DNA from: Pempheris klunzingeri
Lineage: Eukaryota; Chordata; Actinopteri; Acropomatiformes; Pempheridae
Assembly (NCBI RefSeq): GCF_042242105.1
Contig: NC_092031.1
Coordinates: forward strand, 4,238,175 to 4,302,174
Direction: 5' to 3'
Length of the DNA: 64,000 bases
Position 1 is the first letter of the stretch; the number at the start of each line of letters is the position of its first letter. The notes beneath the pieces are model-generated. The model saw only the letters and a list, made by a program, of their open reading frames with translations, had not been told where the DNA came from and searched no databases. The translations under genes and the position numbers were made by a program. Positions 60,401-64,000 of the stretch are shown one piece after another.

Positions 60401-63400
60401 CATGCTGTGATCTTCAAAACAAACACAACTAAGTGTGAGTAAAAGAGAAGATAGATTAAGAACAGAAATGTGAGGAGTTTTCTGTGTTGGCAATGACTGC
60501 GCTTTAAAAAGATGCCACACCCATTTCCACAAGATAAATATTTGTACATGAATGTGCTCTATTACTTTATGTGAATCATTATGAATTAGCCAAGATGCCA
60601 ACACAGAAGCATCCTGTGTAAACTGTGGTTTATCCATATTAAGATGTATTGTAGATCTGTGTAACTCATTTTGACTTAAAGAAGAAAATCACATCTCTCT
60701 CGCTCATACACACACACACACACACCAAATCCACACCATGCAATTTGGTGAGCGAGATGTCATGTTAGTTTGTATGTAGCTGTGGAACAAATGGTGTGAA
60801 TATAAATGTAATTGTGTATAAATGAGTCCTTTGTATAATTAAACCTAAAGCAAATGTAAAGATTCACTCACAGGCAACAGATACACAAACTAACACAGAT
60901 GCTGTCTGTAGTTACAGTATTTATCTCCACCAGGACTGTATTTAACTGGCTATAAGAGATGTAAAAACATTGAGATCTTTGCAACCTCTACAGAGTCACA
61001 TCCTGCCAGATTTAACAACATAAACTCGTTCAGATCAGTTAGAGACTCACAAAGATTTCCAAACAAAAGGAGTAAAACACGGCAAAAATCCAAATCAGGT
61101 TTGCAACAACACGGGTCATTTGTGAGGAGAGCAAACACAGGACAGCAAACACATGTTATGAGTGAGCAGAGAGGGTGGGGCGGGGCGGGGGGGGAGGGTG
61201 TGATGTCACCGGAAACAGGAAGTAACACAAACAAGGCAGTGGTGGTGATAAAGAGAGCAACCAATCACAGTCAATCACCTGCTGTCGTACTGCGGGAGCG
61301 GAGAGGAAAAACTGCAGGATGGACGACAAAGCAACGGAGGAGTGACAGGTCAACAACAGAGCTTTGTCATTGGAAATACCACTGAGAAGACCATTACCAC
61401 GGAGCCCTTTAAAGGAATAGTTCGGCATTTTGGGATATTAGGCTTATTCGCTTTCTGGCAGAGAGTCAGATGAGGAGATTAGATGCCACTCCATGTCTGT
61501 CCGTTAAATATAAGGCTACAGCCAGCAGCTGGTTAGATTAGCTTAGCCAGGTCCATGGTGGGGCCTGCACCCTCCCGCACACAGTCAGACCCAGGCGTTC
61601 ACACCAACAGGACACTTTTGGGTCTACTTGGGATTTGGAACAATGGGCCGCTGGAACGGTGACTGGAACTGTTGTTTTTACACTTTTTACAATATACTAG
61701 TACAGATCTAACAAAGGAAATAAATTGTGTTAATTAGTGATCTTTAGAGGAGCCGGTAGGTGGATTTACTGTGGGACAGAACACGGCTAGCTGTACATAC
61801 AATAATTACGGAAATGAGGGAAGTGCAATATTTGGAACAGAATAACTGTACAATTTGAAAAGAACAGACAATCAGAGAGGATGGCAGGAGACAGACAGAG
61901 AATACATAAGACGTAGGTGGAAACAAAGACAAGCACTTGTATCCATCTGTCCTCACATCTCTAATCCCTCCTCTCCCTTAAAAGCTGAAAACTCTATGTT
62001 TCCCTCTCTTCCTCTATCCTTTCCCAGATCGGTCAAGTGAAAGAGTCTGGGTTGACATTTTCCCTGATCTTTGTTTTTTTCCCTCCGTCTTTATTCACTC
62101 ATCCTTTCAAATGTGCTTACCCGGAGTGTATTGGTGATGAGACTAGGTTGACGTTATCCAGTGCGTCTGCAGTCCAGCTGTACCTCCTCAGAGAGTCGTT
62201 ATCAAAGTCCTTAGCCACCGCCAAATGCTGTGGTGGAGGCAACAAGGTCATTGCAATGCACGATTTTGTGTGAGTGAGTGAGTGAGTGAATGAATGAATG
62301 AATGTGCACCACAAGAAAGTGGAGAAATGATAATGTGTGCTTGTTAACTCATGAGTGCTAAATTAAAATCAGTACAGTGTAGAAATGAGATCACAACACA
62401 GAGCTTTTGTCATGAAGTCATGCATTTAAATAACCAAGAAAAAGAGGAAAAATTAAGACACCTTTGCCACAAGAAATCATATCTATCAAGAACCTTTTAA
62501 ATCTGACAATACGATGCAGAACTCTACATGAGAACACACATGCACACATAAATCTGCTCTTGTTGAAGATGATTGTGCATCTTTTCTGCTACAGGGTTGC
62601 CACGTCTCCCTTTAAAGGTCAGCAGTGAGCTACAAAACAACAAGATGACAAGCCAGTAACTTTCTTTCCTATTTCAAGTAACACCTCCTCTGGGGGAAGG
62701 ACGGCATCACTATTTGTACCTCTTGCAGGATTTATGGCTGAGTCATAAAAAGGATTTCTGTACATAAGAGACCGTGGCAGCTGTCATTAAGAAAAAACAC
62801 CAGTATATGTAACAACACCATCTATATATTCAGTGTCTTGGTGAAAAAAGGCAAAACATAAGCACAATAATGGACTTTTAACTGAAAAATCACTGCTTTA
62901 AGGATGGCACCAAAGACAGATAAACATCTGCCAGATACAGAGGCAGCACTTCTATTCCAGAGAAGCTCTGATACATTAATAACAACACGGTTTGCTGACA
63001 TGAGGAGAATTTAGTGTTTCATCCTCCCTAAAAATACTAAATTGGTGCTTGAAAGCAGAACTGCTAAACATTTTATGGGCTACTGTTTAAGTTCTATACT
63101 TTACAACAATCAATTGAAAAGGATGAATATATACATGCTCTGATGATGGTGTAACTGAACAGAAAAAATAATCTCATATTATAAATGATAATAAAGTCTG
63201 AATGACATGCCCCGACAGGAAGAGTGCATGATGACTTGAGCGCCACAAACCTTATTGTGTTGCTCTACAATGAAAGACTTTTCCTTACAGAGCATCTGGA
63301 GCAGCGTGAGAGGAGACATGCTGGTGTTTAGCAGCTGTTACATTCACAAATCATACAATCAGGTTACTATGAAGTCCTCCTGTTACTGCATCATCTGTCT

Positions 63401-64000
63401 CACTGTACCGCAGCAGCACTGTCTGCAAGTTTCTGTTTCAACAAAGTCTTTCGAAATTCAGTTCTCAGAGGCTTCGTGGTCAAGTTTAAAGGAGCACTCC
63501 ACTGTTTTTAGTACAATACCCCCTTGAAAACAGTTGTATAATGTCTTCTGGGACTCTGCAGGAGCTACAGACTAGTCTACAGTCTGAGAATATCACCTCG
63601 ATAATGTCAAAAGGGCATTATGAGTTATAAGATGGGTGCGTGAAGCATCTAAGATGATGGCATTTACCAGTTAGAGAGGATATAATGACACACACACATC
63701 TTGGTGTCCGCTCCATACATTTTAAGCATGCTTCTGTTTAATTATGTCCTCTCTGGGGACCTCTCTACCTGTATGGAAGAGTAATGCTGCAGAGTTTGAG
63801 AACCGTGTGACACTAATGCATGAAGAATTTTGACATATTTTAATAAATGAAAGCTCAGTTATCAATTTGGCAATGACATCGTACATCTTCAATAGTCAGT
63901 CCTGATCTTGTCTTGTGCTTCTAATTTCTAGTTTGGTTACAGATCAGGTTGTTCATTTTAAGATACCACTACCACTATGTAAGCAAACCTTCATTTTCAA
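28056..64000 (-). CDS. ank3: ankyrin-3 (ankyrin-G), 3' half; N-terminal ankyrin repeats lie beyond the right edge
   Basis: Twenty in-phase coding exons run on the minus strand from 62227 to the stop at 28056; I saw no exon between 62228 and 64000. Order: ZU5-ZU5-UPA spectrin-binding module (51804-62227), a linker microexon and linker exon, a 7.8-kb giant exon, a three-exon death domain and a C-terminal regulatory region. Identity as ANK3 rather than ANK1 or ANK2 rests on giant-exon blocks shared with mammalian ankyrin-G ([59 protein letters not shown]) and the death-domain sequence. In vertebrates the 480-kDa form organises axon initial segments and nodes by tying sodium channels and neurofascin to beta-IV spectrin. 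Minor weak points: the giant-exon donor and any exon between the death domain and the C-terminus. Confidence 0.96.
28585..30530. other. ank3 intron between the two 84-bp exons
   Basis: A 1.9-kb intron. I see no further exon, recognisable repeat or RNA gene in it. Confidence 0.6.
33395..34105 (-). CDS. candidate Pro/Ser-rich alternative exon of ank3 (unproven)
   Basis: The minus strand is open for ~260 codons. A possible acceptor (pyrimidine-rich, then TGTAATAG) ends at 34106. A possible weak donor (CCTG/GTGTCC) follows 33395. These give a 711-bp exon with phase 1-1 ends, the phase needed between the exons at 37304 and 31965. The frame starts [20 protein letters not shown], before the CT-rich core, and continues as SP/PP-rich sequence. 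Against it, a CT-rich strand has few stop codons by composition alone. It could instead be only a simple-sequence tract. I recognise no homologue. Confidence 0.35.
36190..36430. repeat. fragment of the AAGTAAAAGTACT-type teleost repeat
   Basis: CTTTACTTCAACAAAAGTAG, AAAAGTGTACTTAAAGTACC and GCAGCAGCCCCTCTGAATGG match the left end of the family, in an ank3 intron. Confidence 0.5.
37304..39407 (-). CDS. ank3: ank3 death-domain exons
   Basis: Three exons, each with phase 1-1 ends: 39333-39407 (75 bp), 37626-37757 (132 bp) and 37304-37447 (144 bp). They encode [20 protein letters not shown], then [20 protein letters not shown] and a long helix, then [20 protein letters not shown] and [15 protein letters not shown]. 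This is the ankyrin death domain, placed as in all ankyrins after the spectrin-binding module. Joining exon 50543-50624 directly to 39407 gives [14 protein letters not shown], the junction of short ankyrin-G isoforms. Confidence 0.95.
38586..38649. repeat. (CA)n microsatellite
   Basis: Interrupted CA/ACAC repeat in an ank3 intron. Confidence 0.85.
39830..40060. repeat. AGCTTAGCATAAA-type teleost repeat
   Basis: ATTTTGGGAAACATGCTTCA, CTTTTGGAGAATTTGATAAG, ACGTTAGCTTAGCTTAGGCT and CATCTCTAAAGCTCACTAAT are in the family order. Confidence 0.6.
41407..49239 (-). CDS. ank3: ank3 giant exon (neuron-specific insert of 480-kDa ankyrin-G)
   Basis: A single open frame of 7833 bp (2611 codons). It starts after a CAG acceptor (49240-49242) with [14 protein letters not shown], formed with the A from exon 50543-50624. 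The last phase-compatible donor is A/GTTTGT at 41407; the frame reaches a stop a few bases later. The Ser/Thr-rich first part is followed by blocks shared with mammalian ankyrin-G. Recognisable motifs are a W-E-E-F LIR in an acidic context (47681-47692), an SRIP EB-binding-type motif (42023-42034), two SQIP motifs (about 44900-44990), and a near-invariant block ending [10 protein letters not shown] around 43000-43160. In mammals this exon is neuron-specific and needed for axon initial segments. The 5' part, corresponding to a separable Ser-rich segment in other species, is continuous here. Confidence 0.95.
49240..50542. other. ank3 intron upstream of the giant exon
   Basis: AT-rich intron. 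I see no exon or known repeat in it, and its open frames have no coding character. Confidence 0.6.
50543..51276 (-). CDS. ank3: ank3 linker exons: 82-bp exon and 27-bp microexon
   Basis: The microexon 51250-51276 encodes EMESDAEDE, with a GTAAAC donor and CAG acceptor, phase 0 at both ends. The next exon, 50543-50624, encodes [20 protein letters not shown] and ends EPAL plus one base before GTGAGT. Both match the linker between UPA and the giant exon or death domain of ankyrin-G. The microexon is too short for standard gene callers; its inclusion is supported by the acidic homologous segment in mammals. Confidence 0.85.
50625..51249. other. ank3 intron
   Basis: A 0.6-kb AT-rich intron with nothing recognisable. 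Confidence 0.6.
51804..62227 (-). CDS. ank3: ank3 ZU5-ZU5-UPA spectrin-binding exons
   Basis: Nine exons: 62121-62227, 59917-60141, 55440-55594, 54449-54660, 54126-54333, 53400-53496, 53068-53296, 52787-52912 and 51804-51926. Phases join throughout. The first encodes [20 protein letters not shown]5-1 carries the [11 protein letters not shown] motif, whose DAR is needed for beta-spectrin binding in mammals. ZU5-2 and UPA follow, with stretches such as [72 protein letters not shown] and [19 protein letters not shown], ending [16 protein letters not shown]. It is almost collinear with mammalian ankyrin-G. The module docks spectrin tetramers at the membrane. Confidence 0.96.
54720..54800. repeat. 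fused fragments of two common teleost repeats
   Basis: CAGAATCAGAATCAGCTTTA is directly followed by AGATAAGATTAGATATTTCT and TTTATTAGTCCCACGACAGG. Each half is a familiar fish interspersed repeat. It is in an ank3 intron. Confidence 0.6.
55595..59916. other. 4.3-kb ank3 intron
   Basis: No exon is recognised. A (TAA)n microsatellite lies at 57412-57455 and short CA runs near 58376-58410. The remainder is AT-rich and featureless to my reading. Confidence 0.6.
57412..57455. repeat. (TAA)n microsatellite
   Basis: About 13 trinucleotide units, slightly interrupted, in an ank3 intron. Confidence 0.9.
61173..61225. promoter_or_regulatory. intronic GC-box/G-quadruplex motif with CRE- and ETS-like sites
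   Basis: The plus strand has GGGTGGGGCGGGGCGGGG followed by more G runs to 61198: overlapping Sp1-type GC boxes and four or more G runs able to form a quadruplex. TGATGTCA (CRE-like), CCGGAA and AGGAAGT (ETS-like) follow directly. GC-rich islands are rare in this AT-rich intron. An internal ank3 promoter is possible but not shown. Confidence 0.35.
61410..61560. repeat. AGCTTAGCATAAA-type teleost repeat
   Basis: AAAGGAATAGTTCGGCATTT, GGCTTATTCGCTTTCTGGCA, CCATGTCTGTCCGTTAAATA and CAGCCAGCAGCTGGTTAGAT are in the family order. This is the best-preserved left half in the window. Confidence 0.65.
62228..64000. other. ank3 intron at right edge
   Basis: Upstream intron of the first visible exon. 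A (GAGT)n/(GAAT)n microsatellite lies at 62270-62304. No further ank3 exon, known repeat or RNA gene is seen. Confidence 0.6.
62270..62304. repeat. (GAGT)n-(GAAT)n tetranucleotide microsatellite
   Basis: Tandem GAGT units change to GAAT units midway, close to the exon at 62121-62227. Confidence 0.85.

Larger units (their letters stand above)
60142..62120. other. ank3 intron between first two exons of the window
   Basis: Contains a short CA run at 60706-60724, a GC-box/G-rich promoter-like cluster at 61173-61225 and a teleost repeat at 61410-61560. No exon is recognised. Confidence 0.6.

Overview
The window is vertebrate nuclear DNA, almost certainly from a teleost fish. Genes are split by GT-AG introns. 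The proteins are clear vertebrate orthologues: NBR1, PSME3/PA28-gamma, glucose-6-phosphatase and ankyrin-G. The gaps carry interspersed repeats I recognise as very common in teleosts. There is no bacterial, viral or CRISPR content. I placed exon ends by eye; within each gene every junction keeps reading phase.

Layout. (1) 1018-5215, minus: the N-terminal two thirds of nbr1 (PB1, ZZ, coiled coil, FW domain); the C-terminus lies beyond the left edge. (2) 5216-5495: a 280-bp bidirectional promoter with a perfect NRF1 palindrome. (3) 5496-8657, plus: complete psme3 (10 coding exons, 256 aa). (4) 11756-13759, minus, and 14940-16824, plus: two complete five-exon g6pc1-type genes, head to head around a 1.18-kb shared upstream region. 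Their last exons share a nearly identical 258-bp block, the mark of gene conversion. (5) 19645-23027, plus: a three-exon C2H2 zinc-finger gene of a fish-type family. (6) 28056 to the right edge, minus: the 3' half of ank3 (ankyrin-G), from the ZU5-ZU5-UPA exons through a 7.8-kb neuronal giant exon and the death domain to the C-terminal regulatory exons and stop. The 24 ankyrin repeats lie beyond 64000.

How the parts relate. nbr1 (selective autophagy receptor) and psme3 (nuclear proteasome activator) share a housekeeping-type promoter. The two g6pc genes encode the ER enzyme for the last step of gluconeogenesis and glycogenolysis; candidate HNF4- and FOXO-like sites lie between them. ank3 builds the axon initial segment. 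All its cassette exons from the giant exon to the third death-domain exon have phase 1-1 ends, so the giant exon can be skipped without changing frame.

Most unusual points: a possible unannotated Pro/Ser-rich phase-matched exon in ank3 (33395-34105); the g6pc conversion tract and the loss of the dilysine ER signal in one copy; a 28-bp-arm perfect palindrome at 24270-24328; a duplicated two-finger module in the zinc-finger gene whose second copy has lost zinc ligands; and a promoter-like GC-box/ETS/CRE cluster inside an ank3 intron.
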